Assembly (NCBI GenBank): GCA_004555155.1
Contig: SFJH01000017.1
Coordinates: forward strand, 1 to 64,000
Length of the DNA stretch: 64,000 nucleotides
Direction of reading: 5' to 3'
Source of the DNA: Clostridiales bacterium
GTDB taxonomy: Bacteria > Bacillota > Clostridia > Christensenellales > Aristaeellaceae
Notes under the pieces: model-generated
What the model saw: only the letters and a program-made list of their open reading frames with translations
What the model was told of the DNA's origin: nothing
The model's database searches: none
Shown: piece after piece, positions 8,906-17,841 of the stretch
How the letters are laid out: every line of letters starts with the position of its first letter
How positions within the stretch are numbered: the first letter of the stretch is position 1
Position numbers and translations under genes: made by a program

Positions 8906-10213
8906 ATGAGGACAAACAAGTTTTTTGCAATCCTGCTGGCGGGGATGATGATCCTGGCCATGCTCAGCGGCACGACCGTCGCGCTGGCGACGGAGAACAC
9001 GCCCGAGCCCGTGCCGGAGACGGTCGGCGCGGAGCCCGCGGTGACCCCCGCGGTGACGATTGAAGCGCCCGTCGTGATCGTGACGGAGACGCCGGTTGTC
9101 CCCGGGACGCCTGAGCCGACCGGCTCCACCTCCAAGCCCGAGGCGACCGAGGATCCCACGACCGCGCCCGCCGATCCCACGGATGCGCCCGCCGATCCCA
9201 GCGACGCGCCCGTCGATCCCAGCGACGCGCCCGCCGATCCCACGGATGCGCCCGCCGATCCCACCGACGCGCCCGTCGCGTACAGCGACTGCTATGCCAC
9301 CGTCAAGGGCGGCACGGCCGTGTATGGGGAGAAGGCGCTGAAGACCCTGCTGGGTGAGTTCACCGAGGATCAGCTGATTTACATCGCCGACGTCATCGCG
9401 CTGGACAGCGGCGCGATCTACGAGGCGCACTTCGATACCGACGACACCGTCGGCGCCGATGCCGCGCTGGTCGGCTACTTCTATGCCGCCGATCTTCAGT
9501 ATCTGACCGAGACCGAGGCGGAGATTGAAACCGCCGTTCTGGCCAGCGTCCGCACCGAGAAGGGCGACAAGCTGCCCATCGCGAAGTTCCGCGCGGTGCC
9601 CAAGCCCGAGCCGACCGCCGAGCCGGAGGGCGCGTACATCCGCGTCGACGGCGCGAACGTCCGCGCAGAGGCGAGCACCGAGAGCGAAGCGGTCGCCCAG
9701 CTGGCGCAGGGCGCGCCGGTGACGGTGCTGCAGGCGGTGCAGAACGATCTGGGCGAGACCTGGTATCTGATCGCCGCCGACGGCGCTGAAGGCTATGTCC
9801 GCGCCGACCTCGTCGCGAATGTGTCTCTGGAAGCACCGGCCCCGGCGGATGAGCCGGAGCAGTCCGCGGAGCAGCCCGAGGAGACGCGCACCCTGGCCGA
9901 GCGCATTGAGGAGACCAATCCCGACCGCAGCATCGACGTGAATGTCACCTGGGATTCCGAGGAGCCTGCCCTGGGCAGCACGGCCACGCTGACCATGGTC
10001 ATGAACGGCTATGACGGCCTGACCTACACCGTGTTCTGGCAGTGCGACAAGGGCGACGGCTGGGAGACGGTTCACGAGGGCGCGCCGGTCATCTCCTTCA
10101 TGGTGTGCGAAGAGAACGTGAACTGGCAGTGGCGCGCCGGCGTGACCATCACGGCCGCGGCGGCCGATGAAGCCCCTGCGGAAGAGCCCGCCGATGCGAC
10201 TGCGGCTGAATAA
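8906..10213 (+). CDS. Secreted SH3b-domain protein with PTDAPAD repeats
   Basis: The 435-residue product starts at ATG 8906 behind AGGAGGAACGGAC; an upstream in-frame ATG at 8834 lacks a site. A signal peptide (FFAILLAGMMILAMLSGTTV) is followed by a Pro/Thr/Glu stretch and seven-residue repeats of the form DPTDAPA encoded by ~21-bp tandem DNA units (about 9150-9275). A mixed domain (residues ~130-230), a bacterial SH3 domain (YIRVDGANVRAEASTESEA ... GYVRADLV, ~250-310) and a C-terminal Ig-like module ending in an Ala/Glu tail follow. It has no sorting signal or membrane anchor. It is probably a wall-associated protein; its role in the adjacent pilus locus is unknown. Confidence 0.8.
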   Translation: MRTNKFFAILLAGMMILAMLSGTTVALATENTPEPVPETVGAEPAVTPAVTIEAPVVIVTETPVVPGTPEPTGSTSKPEATEDPTTAPADPTDAPADPSDAPVDPSDAPADPTDAPADPTDAPVAYSDCYATVKGGTAVYGEKALKTLLGEFTEDQLIYIADVIALDSGAIYEAHFDTDDTVGADAALVGYFYAADLQYLTETEAEIETAVLASVRTEKGDKLPIAKFRAVPKPEPTAEPEGAYIRVDGANVRAEASTESEAVAQLAQGAPVTVLQAVQNDLGETWYLIAADGAEGYVRADLVANVSLEAPAPADEPEQSAEQPEETRTLAERIEETNPDRSIDVNVTWDSEEPALGSTATLTMVMNGYDGLTYTVFWQCDKGDGWETVHEGAPVISFMVCEENVNWQWRAGVTITAAAADEAPAEEPADATAAE

Positions 10214-10252
10214 CCGCGCAGCCATTTCGAATGAGGAAAGAGGAGGATGGCA

Positions 10253-13200
10253 ATGAAGACGAGTTTCAAGCGTGCGGCCGCATGGTTGCTGACGGTGCTG
10301 ATGATCCTCAGCTGCGTACCCGCGTTGGCGACGGAGAGCGTGACGGAAGTCGGCGAAGTCTTTTCGCTGGATATTCCGACGACGTATGCGGCTACGCCGG
10401 GCGGGAGAATTACATACAACAGTCAGACGTGGTATATCCCGGTCTATTATTATACACAGGCCGACGGGTGCATTGGCACGGGAACGTCCCAAACGCTGAG
10501 CCGCACCGCTGGCAAAACGTTGGATTTCACGGACGCGTCGCGGTATGCAACCGAAATTGCGAATTTGGACGGCGATTATGAATTTGTCGGCGCAAAGGTA
10601 GCTACCGATTACGACCAGGCAGCGGTTGCCGGTTCTGAACTGGTTACGACCACTTCAGGGTCTTATTCTTCCTACCTGTATGTAGGGGATACGAAAGTTG
10701 CTTCCAGGGAGTACGGCGCCACGACCAGTTCCTATGCAATTTTCGTGGAGGTCGTTGAGAAGGTCACTGTTTCCTTTAACGTCGGTGAAGATGCGGCTGC
10801 GGCCGGTGTGGCTGCGCCCGCCACTGTGACGGTCAACAAGGGAGCTGTCCTCGAAGAATTGCCCATGCCCGAATGGAAGGGCGAGGACGGGCAGTATGTC
10901 AAGATCTTTGCCGGATGGTATTCTGACGAGAGCCTGACCGCAGAGTTTACCAGCTCCACGCCGGTGGAGAGCGGCATGACGCTGTATGCGTACTGGGTTG
11001 ATCCGGACGTTGACGAGATGTACTATGTCAATTTCCTGAGCCAGGACGGCCAGACCGTTCATCTGACGCTGGCTGTCCGGAAGGGACAGACGGTCAATCC
11101 TGCATCGGGTCCGGTCAAGAGCGAGTGCGTCTTCAAGGGCTGGTCGACGGAAAAACAGGAGGGGAAGCTTGTTTCCGAGCTGAACGCCTTTGATTTCACT
11201 GCGCCCGTCAGCGACAGCGACGCGCTGGCAGGCAACACGCTGAACCTGTATGCGTGGTATGCGCCGGCCGTGAAGGTATCCTTCATCTCCAATGGCGGCA
11301 GCGCCGTGCCGACCCAGTTCCTTTCTCAGGGAGAGACGGCCACGGAAGTCGCGCCTACTCGCACGGGCTATACCTTCGTTGGCTGGTATACCGATGAGGA
11401 GCTGACGCAGGCGTATGATTTCAGTAAGCCGGTGAATGCGGACATCACCCTCTATGCCAAGTGGAAAGCAGAGATGGTGAAGGTCACGCTGGTGTACATG
11501 TACGAAAATGCGGACGACAACGATTATTCCGCAGCAGGCGCCAGCCAAGTGGTCTATGCTCCCGCGGGAAGCTACGTCTCCATCGAGAAGAATCCAGTTA
11601 CGAATAAGAACGCAACCCATAACGTCGGATATTCCGACGTGCTGAATGGCGAGCTGACCGGGTATGCAAAGACGTCTGCAGCGAATAGCACCACCGCGAC
11701 GATTCCGGATGTGCGCGAAACCTATTATCAGTATAATAGCGCCACCAATGGGCGGTATGTCAACCCGGATGGCACCACTGTCGTACTGCTCTATTACAAT
11801 CGTGCCCGCATCACGCTGACCTTTGTCTATGATCTGTCCAGCAATGGATACATCAACGACATCAATAAGAAGATCAGCACCGATGACCAAGCGAAATATA
11901 ACGTAAAATATACTGAAACAAAGAAGACGAGTGGCAAGAATACCTACGACAACTTTACCTATCGGTTTACCGCGAAATACGGACAGAGCATCACTGCCGT
12001 GTGGCCGCAGGTAGGCTGGGTCACGAGCAGTGGTACAGGCGATAACACTTTTTATGGTTGGCAGAAGCCGGGCAGCAATAGCAATATCCAGGTGACGAAT
12101 ATGTACACGCTGGAAAGCGACCTGTTTAATGGCTCGAACGGACTGAGCATCTCCGATGGAAAGCTGGTCGGAGCTGGAGAACTGACTTCCACAAAAACCA
12201 GGGTCTACAAGGATTGGGCAATTTACGCCCGCACGACCTTGCCGGGAGAAAAGGCAGACTTTACCTATGATGGTACGAATTATACGATCTATAAGGAAGC
12301 CTGCCAGCTGGTTATGGTAGGACAAGCTTTGGGTTACAAAATGCTGGACGGCTGTACGGGTACGGATCTGGAGCTGACATCAAGTTATGGCAGCGGCATG
12401 ACGGCCAATCCCAGTACGCTGACGGTTGTGAGCAGCGACTATGGCAGCAGCTTGTACGATAAATACACGACGCTTTTCAAAGATGCTGGTATTGCCGCAG
12501 GAAATTTCTGCCAGATTCTCCTCTATAAACGAGGCAACCTTACGCTCAGCGTCTGGACGAACGCGGACAACTACACGGATGATCCGCAAACTGCCACGCA
12601 TCTCTACGGCGACTGGATCTACAACGACGATACCGATCTGCTCAAGACCCTGGAACAGGATATGGAGAAGACGGGCTACATCTTTGCCGGATGGTATACC
12701 GACTCGGAATTCACGCCTGGCACGGAGTATAAACCGGATGAGAACTCCCGGATCACCGCGAACCTGAACCTGTACGCCAAGTGGGAGCCTGACCAGTTCA
12801 CGGCGAAGTACTATCTGTATACGGACGACGCAGAGCCCTACGCCACTCAGGGCTTTGCCGAGGGCGGAAAGATCGATGACAAGATCGTCCCGGTGGCGGT
12901 TCAGGATCAGTTCCTGGGCTGGTATTGGTATCAGAACGGAACGCTGGTTCCCTTCGACTTTACCTCCACGGTAGGCGCAGCCCATGTGGACAACAATGGC
13001 GTCCTGAAGCTCTATGCCAAATGGGAGGGCGTCACGGGCAAGGTCAGCTATCTGCCGGGCAAAGGCGGCGACAACAGCACGCAGGAAGTGTTTGATAGTC
13101 GTGACTTTGAAATCAATGAGGCCGCTGTTCAGCTGCCGGTATACACCAAAGTATGGACGGATGGCAGCGTACCTTCCGACAAGGATCTGACCTTCGTTGG

Positions 13201-14005
13201 CTGGAAAGCGCCCAATGGCAGGATCTACCAGCCGGGCCGTTACGTCCTCGTCACGCGCCAGCTCATGCAGTTTGAGGCCCAGTGGTCGAAAGATGCTGTT
13301 CAGCTCATCTACGATGCAAACGGCGGCGTGGGTGAGAACGTCACGGAAACGTGGGAGCGCAGCAGCGTGGTGGACATCTGGGACAACATGGATGGCACCA
13401 CCCCCCATTTCACCCGTGACGGCTACGAGCTGCTCGGATGGGACGAGAATAAGAATGCCACCGTACCCACCTACAAACTCGGCGAGGGAACCATCACGCT
13501 CACCGCGAACACCACGACGCTTTACGCCATCTGGAAGAAATCGACGACAAGCGCATCGATCCAGAAGAATGTCAGCGGCAACTTTGGCGATGTGCAGCGC
13601 GGCTTCACCTTCAAGGTCAAAGTGGTCGACGAGAATGGCGCGAGCGTTGCCGTCGACGGCATGGACTACGGTGCGGATGGATACTACAGATTCACCCTCA
13701 TGCACGGCGAAACGCAGACGCTCAACAACCTGCCGATCGGCAATAAGCTGTACTTCCATGAGGAGAACGCCGGCAATTACACGCAGACGGTCAATCAGGG
13801 AGACACATCCATTACCACAAATGGCAACGGCGACTACGTCGTGACGATCTCCGAGGAAATGGCGACGATCATGTTCAACAACAAGTATGACGTCACGCCC
13901 GACACCGGTGTGGTGCTGGATTCCCTGCCGTACATCGTCATTCTGGTGATTGTGCTGGTGGGCGTGGTGCTGATGGTGCGCAGACGCCGCCGCGAGGACG
14001 ACTGA
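10253..14005 (+). CDS. Large sortase-anchored pilus adhesin (InlB B-repeat/Flg_new type)
   Basis: The 1250-residue surface protein begins at ATG 10253 (AGGAGG is six bases upstream; an ATG at 10247 abuts the site). It has a signal peptide, repeated Flg_new/InlB B-repeats (GYTFVGWYTDEELTQAYDF ... ITLYAKW, GYIFAGWYTDSEF, GYELLGWDEN) and near the C-terminus a DUF7601-like pilin domain (SASIQKNVSGNFGDVQRGF). The C-terminus is a sorting signal: TPDTGV, a hydrophobic stretch (LPYIVILVIVLVGVVLM) and RRRRREDD. By its position and size it corresponds to the tip adhesin of FCT-type pili. AT-richer codon use occurs in the middle (about 11.5-12.5 kb), hinting at a variable region. Confidence 0.85.
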   Translation: MKTSFKRAAAWLLTVLMILSCVPALATESVTEVGEVFSLDIPTTYAATPGGRITYNSQTWYIPVYYYTQADGCIGTGTSQTLSRTAGKTLDFTDASRYATEIANLDGDYEFVGAKVATDYDQAAVAGSELVTTTSGSYSSYLYVGDTKVASREYGATTSSYAIFVEVVEKVTVSFNVGEDAAAAGVAAPATVTVNKGAVLEELPMPEWKGEDGQYVKIFAGWYSDESLTAEFTSSTPVESGMTLYAYWVDPDVDEMYYVNFLSQDGQTVHLTLAVRKGQTVNPASGPVKSECVFKGWSTEKQEGKLVSELNAFDFTAPVSDSDALAGNTLNLYAWYAPAVKVSFISNGGSAVPTQFLSQGETATEVAPTRTGYTFVGWYTDEELTQAYDFSKPVNADITLYAKWKAEMVKVTLVYMYENADDNDYSAAGASQVVYAPAGSYVSIEKNPVTNKNATHNVGYSDVLNGELTGYAKTSAANSTTATIPDVRETYYQYNSATNGRYVNPDGTTVVLLYYNRARITLTFVYDLSSNGYINDINKKISTDDQAKYNVKYTETKKTSGKNTYDNFTYRFTAKYGQSITAVWPQVGWVTSSGTGDNTFYGWQKPGSNSNIQVTNMYTLESDLFNGSNGLSISDGKLVGAGELTSTKTRVYKDWAIYARTTLPGEKADFTYDGTNYTIYKEACQLVMVGQALGYKMLDGCTGTDLELTSSYGSGMTANPSTLTVVSSDYGSSLYDKYTTLFKDAGIAAGNFCQILLYKRGNLTLSVWTNADNYTDDPQTATHLYGDWIYNDDTDLLKTLEQDMEKTGYIFAGWYTDSEFTPGTEYKPDENSRITANLNLYAKWEPDQFTAKYYLYTDDAEPYATQGFAEGGKIDDKIVPVAVQDQFLGWYWYQNGTLVPFDFTSTVGAAHVDNNGVLKLYAKWEGVTGKVSYLPGKGGDNSTQEVFDSRDFEINEAAVQLPVYTKVWTDGSVPSDKDLTFVGWKAPNGRIYQPGRYVLVTRQLMQFEAQWSKDAVQLIYDANGGVGENVTETWERSSVVDIWDNMDGTTPHFTRDGYELLGWDENKNATVPTYKLGEGTITLTANTTTLYAIWKKSTTSASIQKNVSGNFGDVQRGFTFKVKVVDENGASVAVDGMDYGADGYYRFTLMHGETQTLNNLPIGNKLYFHEENAGNYTQTVNQGDTSITTNGNGDYVVTISEEMATIMFNNKYDVTPDTGVVLDSLPYIVILVIVLVGVVLMVRRRRREDD

Positions 14006-14021
14006 GGCTGACGGCAGAGTC

Positions 14022-14043
14022 GGCGCGGGCCCCGTCCCGCGCC
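14022..14043 (+). other. Stem-loop in the adhesin-to-sipA spacer
   Basis: GGCGCGGG (14022-14029) pairs with CCCGCGCC (14036-14043), with no T-tract. The 199-bp spacer 14006-14204 has no other gene that I can see. It may modulate read-through from the adhesin gene into the downstream pilus genes. Confidence 0.4.
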
Positions 14044-14204
14044 GGACGCGCCGGAACCCAAAACGACAACATCTTCACCGGGCCGGGAGCATCCCCGAGC
14101 TCCCGCCCGGATTCCGCACGGCCGACCAGGCGCACCGGGGAAAAAACGAACCGGCCGAACGCCGCCGCAGGCGGCAAAGACCGGAGAAAACCCACGGAGG
14201 CAGC

Positions 14205-14504
14205 ATGGAAAACAACGGTCGCAGAAAGAAACGTCGCTCACCGATGGAAGAACAGGGGTCGCTGGGGCGCGAGCAGAAGCGCATCCGGCAGTGGCTGAAG
14301 CAGGTGCGTTTTCGGAAGACGCTGTTTGGCGGCGTGGACGAGCGCGATGTGTGGAAGAAGATCGGCGAGCTGAACGAGCTGTACAACGCAGCCCTGGTCG
14401 CGGAACGAGTCCGATATGACGCGCTGCTGGAGCAGCAGGGCATATTGGTCGATCCCGACCCGGACGGCTTTGATACAACGATTGTCGGAGGAGAGAGAAG
14501 GTGA
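14205..14504 (+). CDS. Small helical hypothetical protein in the pilus locus
   Basis: The 99-residue product starts at ATG 14205 behind ACGGAGGCAGC. It is Arg/Lys-rich at the N-terminus (RRKKRRSP) and helical in the middle, with RKTLFGGVDERDVWKKIGEL resembling the N-terminal motif of DivIVA-type proteins, and ELNELYNAALVAERVRYDALL as a likely coiled coil. Its stop overlaps the start of the next gene (GTGA at 14501-14504), so the two are translationally coupled. It may tether the assembly machinery to the membrane or division site; this is inference. Confidence 0.7.
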   Translation: MENNGRRKKRRSPMEEQGSLGREQKRIRQWLKQVRFRKTLFGGVDERDVWKKIGELNELYNAALVAERVRYDALLEQQGILVDPDPDGFDTTIVGGERR

Positions 14505-15049
14505 AAAGGCAAGGAGAGACGAACGAGGTCGCGGACGTCATCGCAAAGCGCAGGGAGCGGATTGCCATCCGAAAGGGATATGTCAGTCTGCTGCTCCGGC
14601 TGATTGTGGTGATTGCGGCGGGATATGTGCTGTTTACGCAGGTCTTTCTGATCACCCAGACCCACGGACAGGGCATGTTTCCGGCGCTCAAGGACGGCGA
14701 TCTAGCGATCGTGTTCCGCATGCAGCAGCTGTATGCGCGCGAGGACGTGATCGCGTATCAGGCGAACGGACAGCGGCGGTTCGGGCGCATCGTTGCGCGC
14801 GCCACGGATGTGGTGACGATCGACGAAAGCGGCGTGCTGCTGGTGAACGGAACTCCGCAGATCGGCGAGATTCTCTATCCCACCTATGCAAAGGATGGCA
14901 TGGAGTATCCCTATCGCGTGCCGGAGGGAACGGTATTCGTGCTGGGCGACTTTCGCACCCAGACGGAGGACAGCCGTGATTTCGGTCCGATATCGCTTGA
15001 AGAAGTCGAAGGAAAGGTGATCACGATACTCCGACGGCGTGGAATCTGA
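14501..15049 (+). CDS. sipA: SipA-like signal peptidase homologue lacking the catalytic Ser/Lys dyad
   Basis: The 182-residue protein starts at GTG 14501 behind GGAGGAGAGAGAAG. It has one N-terminal membrane helix (LLLRLIVVIAAGYVLFTQV) and the boxes of type I signal peptidases, but the nucleophile box reads GQGMFPALKDGD, with Gly where Ser is expected, and the general-base box reads RRFGRIVAR, with Gly where Lys is expected. Streptococcal SipA/LepA from FCT pilus loci is known to be a signal peptidase homologue without the dyad that is needed for pilus assembly. The position between the adhesin and major pilin matches that arrangement, so a chaperone-like role is likely. Confidence 0.85.
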   Translation: MKRQGETNEVADVIAKRRERIAIRKGYVSLLLRLIVVIAAGYVLFTQVFLITQTHGQGMFPALKDGDLAIVFRMQQLYAREDVIAYQANGQRRFGRIVARATDVVTIDESGVLLVNGTPQIGEILYPTYAKDGMEYPYRVPEGTVFVLGDFRTQTEDSRDFGPISLEEVEGKVITILRRRGI

Positions 15050-15082
15050 CCGCGGCCGGAGCCGCGCGAGGGTTGACATGGC

Positions 15083-15145
15083 CGGGAGAAAAGCCTTCTC
15101 CGGCAATGGACGGGCCAAAGGCCCGCACACGCGTCCGGATGGACG
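15083..15145 (+). promoter_or_regulatory. Three stem-loops upstream of the major pilin
   Basis: Between sipA and the pilin there are three successive hairpins: GCCGGGAGAA/TTCTCCGGC (about 15083-15106), GGGCC-AAA-GGCCC (about 15112-15124) and GCGTCC-GGAT-GGACGC (about 15130-15145). There is no T-tract. They could mark an mRNA processing or stabilising site that raises pilin output relative to the upstream genes. Confidence 0.45.
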
Positions 15146-15220
15146 CACGAATTCAGTTTCCACGAAGCTTCCCCGAGCTTCCGGAAGATAGGAAAGAGAC
15201 CAAAAAAGGAGGACAACCCC

Positions 15221-16273
15221 ATGACCAAGAAGTTTTTTGCGATTCTGCTGGCGCTGGTTCTGACCTTCGCCATGAGCACCGTGGCATTCGCGTCTGGCGA
15301 TGTGCAAGGCAGCACTGAAGATACTGCAAGCGCAACTCATGACCCCAATCAGAATGGTACCCCTGTGCTGATTAAAGTTTATGGTGCTGAAGGTACTACT
15401 GCCAATAGCCCTGCAGAAACTTTCACCTTTACTGTAGCGGCGAAGAACAGCTATGTCATTGGTAACCCTGAAGCGACCTATCCTACGGAGATGCCTAGTG
15501 TTGCAGATGCAGTCTATGGTGTAGGCGATGCTGGTAGCACGGACAATAAGACGAAGACTTTGGCGATTACTCTTCCTACTTATTCCCGAGTTGGCGTTTA
15601 TGAGTATACAATTACTGAAACGCCTAGCACTAATGCTGGTGTTGAGACCCTTGGCACGCGCACGCTGACTCTGGTTGTCAATGTTACGTTGAAGGACGAC
15701 GGAAGTAACGAGACAAAGGCATATGTGCATGCTGAAACGACGGGCGGCAATAAGACCAATTCCTTTAGCGACAATAAGTACAGCGCTGGTACTCTGACGG
15801 TGACCAAGGAAGTTACTGGCAACATGGGTGATACTCAGAAAGAGTTTGATGTGACCGTCGAGTTCACTGCGCCTGCAGGCAAGACCGTTAACTCTACTAT
15901 CACTTATGATGATGACACTACTTCCTATCAGATTGCACCTGATGATTGGGCAAACGGAAAAGCGAGTGTTGAAATCACGCTTAAGCATAACGAATCTGTG
16001 AAGTTCAGTAACATTCCTTACGGCGTTACTTATACTGTAACCGAGGATGACTACACTGGTGAAAATGGCGGTTACGACGCTGCTGCTTATACCTATAGTG
16101 ACGATACTTACAAGAAGATCGACAGTGAGTCGGATACCGTAAAGATCACCAATAACAAGGGCACCACCGTTGACACCGGCGTCACCATGGACAGCATGCC
16201 CTACATCGTGCTGCTGGCTCTGGCGGTCGTCGGCCTGGCGGCTGTGACCATGAAGAAGCGCTACGAGGCGTAA
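15221..16273 (+). CDS. Major pilin, Spy0128/FctA-like, sortase-anchored
   Basis: The 350-residue pilin starts at ATG 15221 behind AAAGGAGGACAACCCC. A signal peptide (MTKKFFAILLALVLTFAMST) precedes a Spy0128/FctA-type pilin isopeptide domain (residues ~45-190, with VGVYEYTITETPS) and a DUF7601-like domain (GTLTVTKEVTGNMGDTQKEF, ~195-310). The sorting signal is VDTGV, then a hydrophobic helix (MPYIVLLALAVVGLAAV) and KKRYEA. Lys-Asn isopeptide cross-links are expected from the family but I have not located them. Codons in the mature domain are A/T-ending, unlike the GC-rich signal peptide and C-terminus, a mosaic that suggests replacement of the exposed part. Confidence 0.9.
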   Translation: MTKKFFAILLALVLTFAMSTVAFASGDVQGSTEDTASATHDPNQNGTPVLIKVYGAEGTTANSPAETFTFTVAAKNSYVIGNPEATYPTEMPSVADAVYGVGDAGSTDNKTKTLAITLPTYSRVGVYEYTITETPSTNAGVETLGTRTLTLVVNVTLKDDGSNETKAYVHAETTGGNKTNSFSDNKYSAGTLTVTKEVTGNMGDTQKEFDVTVEFTAPAGKTVNSTITYDDDTTSYQIAPDDWANGKASVEITLKHNESVKFSNIPYGVTYTVTEDDYTGENGGYDAAAYTYSDDTYKKIDSESDTVKITNNKGTTVDTGVTMDSMPYIVLLALAVVGLAAVTMKKRYEA

Positions 16274-16317
16274 TCTTCCCGGAAAAGCAAGGTTTACACG
16301 GCTTGAATGAGCTGGTT

Positions 16318-16369
16318 CGGGGGCCGCGAAGGCGGCCCCCGGACAACCGCGCTGTGAAAAAAGGCGCGG
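16318..16369 (+). terminator. Strong hairpins after the major pilin
   Basis: CGGGGGCCGC-GAAG-GCGGCCCCCG (16318-16341) is followed by CCGCGC/GCGCGG (16347-16369, loop containing AAAAAA). They form a likely partial terminator or 3' stabiliser that lowers sortase expression relative to pilin. Confidence 0.55.
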
Positions 16370-16403
16370 TGTGAAGTTCCGAAAGGAGTAACCAATTCGA
16401 TCC

Positions 16404-17186
16404 ATGGCCCGGATGATACTGAGGGCGGCCAACGGGCTGCTGAGCGCGTTTCTGACCGTGGTGCTGCTGATCGCCGGCGCGTATTCGGCCTATGCGCTCT
16501 GGGACAACAACCAGATCTATCAGGCCGCCGCCAACGTGCAGGCCGACATGATCAAGCTGAAGCCCCAGGTGGAGGAGACCGGCGAGGAGGGCCCGTCGTT
16601 TGCGGAGCTTCTGGCCGTCAATCCCGATGTGTGCGCCTGGATCACCATGGACGGCACGGAGATCGACTATCCCGTCCTTCAGGGCGAAACCAATCTGACC
16701 TACATCAATACCGACGTCTACGGCAACTTTGCGCTGGCCGGCAGCATCTTTCTGGACACCCGCTGCGACCGCAATTTTGAACAGGCCTATCATCTGCTGT
16801 ACGGCCACCACATGGAGAACAGCGAGATGTTCGGCGACCTGGACCTCTACAAGGATGCAGAATTCTTCCGCGAAAACCGAACCGGAATCCTGATCCTGCC
16901 CGGCAGGATCCACTCGCTGCAGACATTTGCCTGCCTTCTGGTCTATGCGTCCGATGACGTGATCTTCGAACCGGATCGCTGGCAGGATGACATACAGGGG
17001 CTGCTGGAATACGCGCGGGAAAACGCGCTGAACCGCGACGACGAAACCATCGCCGCACTGCTGGCCGCCTGCGAAGACCCGGGCGCGGAGACGCCGCAGA
17101 TCGTGGCGCTGTCCACGTGCTCGAGCGAATTCACCGACGCGCGAACCATTGTACTGGCGGTTATGAAAGATGCGCCAGCGAATTAG
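16404..17186 (+). CDS. Class B sortase (pilus-type)
   Basis: The 260-residue protein has one N-terminal membrane helix (LLSAFLTVVLLIAGAYSAYAL) and a class B sortase fold: WITMDGTEIDYPVLQ, catalytic His in LLYGHHMENSEMFGDL (His135/136), catalytic Cys in ALSTCSSEFTDAR (Cys239) and Arg four residues on. Class B sortases polymerise FctA pilins in FCT loci, and the position just after the major pilin matches. The ribosome binding site AAAGGAG is 15 bases from ATG 16404, which is long; an ATT at 16395 would be better spaced but is a rare start, so the exact N-terminus is uncertain. Confidence 0.88.
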   Translation: MARMILRAANGLLSAFLTVVLLIAGAYSAYALWDNNQIYQAAANVQADMIKLKPQVEETGEEGPSFAELLAVNPDVCAWITMDGTEIDYPVLQGETNLTYINTDVYGNFALAGSIFLDTRCDRNFEQAYHLLYGHHMENSEMFGDLDLYKDAEFFRENRTGILILPGRIHSLQTFACLLVYASDDVIFEPDRWQDDIQGLLEYARENALNRDDETIAALLAACEDPGAETPQIVALSTCSSEFTDARTIVLAVMKDAPAN

Positions 17187-17202
17187 GGGAGGATGATTGG
17201 GA

Positions 17203-17838
17203 ATGAAAATGAATTTCCGAAGCTGTTTGACGGTGCTTCTGATGCTGGCGCTGTGCATGTTCACCGCGTCCGCGCTGGCGGAGCAGCCGACCGTGACCGT
17301 CGGCGTGACCGTCACGCTGGAGGGCACGCTGCCGGATCCCGCCGAGGTGTTCACGATTCAGCTCAAGGCGCTGGATCCCGCCAACCCCATGCCGGAAGGC
17401 GTCGTGGACGGCGTCGCCGAGACCACGATCACCGGCGCGGGCAAGGGCGCGCTGCCGGAGATCACCTTCACCCGCGTGGGCGTCTATGAGTATACCGTCA
17501 GCCAGCTGCCCGGCAGCATCGCCGACTGCGTCTATGACGCGAGCGTCTACAGCCTGACCGTGTACGTGGTCAACGCGGAGTCCGGCGACGGCCTGGAGGC
17601 CACCGCCGTGCTGTATCGCAACGGCGAGGGCGACAAGATGAGCGAGGCCGTCTTCAACAACGTCTATCCCACCATCACGCCCAAGCCCACCGATGATCCC
17701 GGCGAGATCACCGATACCGGCGTGCGCGACGTCTGGCCGATCTATCTGGCCGGAGCGGCGCTGCTGCTGATCATCAGCGGTCTGCTGGCCGTCTCCCTGC
17801 GCCGCAAGGACGGCAATCGCGGCCGGAGAGCTGAATAA
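17203..17838 (+). CDS. Minor/basal pilin with Spy0128-like domain
   Basis: The product of about 211 residues begins at ATG 17203, ten bases after GGGGAGG; an alternative TTG start at 17197 is too close to the site. A signal peptide (LTVLLMLALCMFTASALA) is followed by one Spy0128/FctA-type domain (FTIQLKALDPANPMPEG ... FTRVGVYEYTVSQLPG ... FNNVYP). The sorting signal reads ITDTGVRDVWP, a hydrophobic helix, and RRKDGNRGRRAE. Its size and place between two sortases match the FctB-like basal pilin that links fibres to the wall. It is GC-rich throughout, in contrast to the major pilin. Confidence 0.85.
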   Translation: MKMNFRSCLTVLLMLALCMFTASALAEQPTVTVGVTVTLEGTLPDPAEVFTIQLKALDPANPMPEGVVDGVAETTITGAGKGALPEITFTRVGVYEYTVSQLPGSIADCVYDASVYSLTVYVVNAESGDGLEATAVLYRNGEGDKMSEAVFNNVYPTITPKPTDDPGEITDTGVRDVWPIYLAGAALLLIISGLLAVSLRRKDGNRGRRAE

Positions 17839-17841
17839 GCC

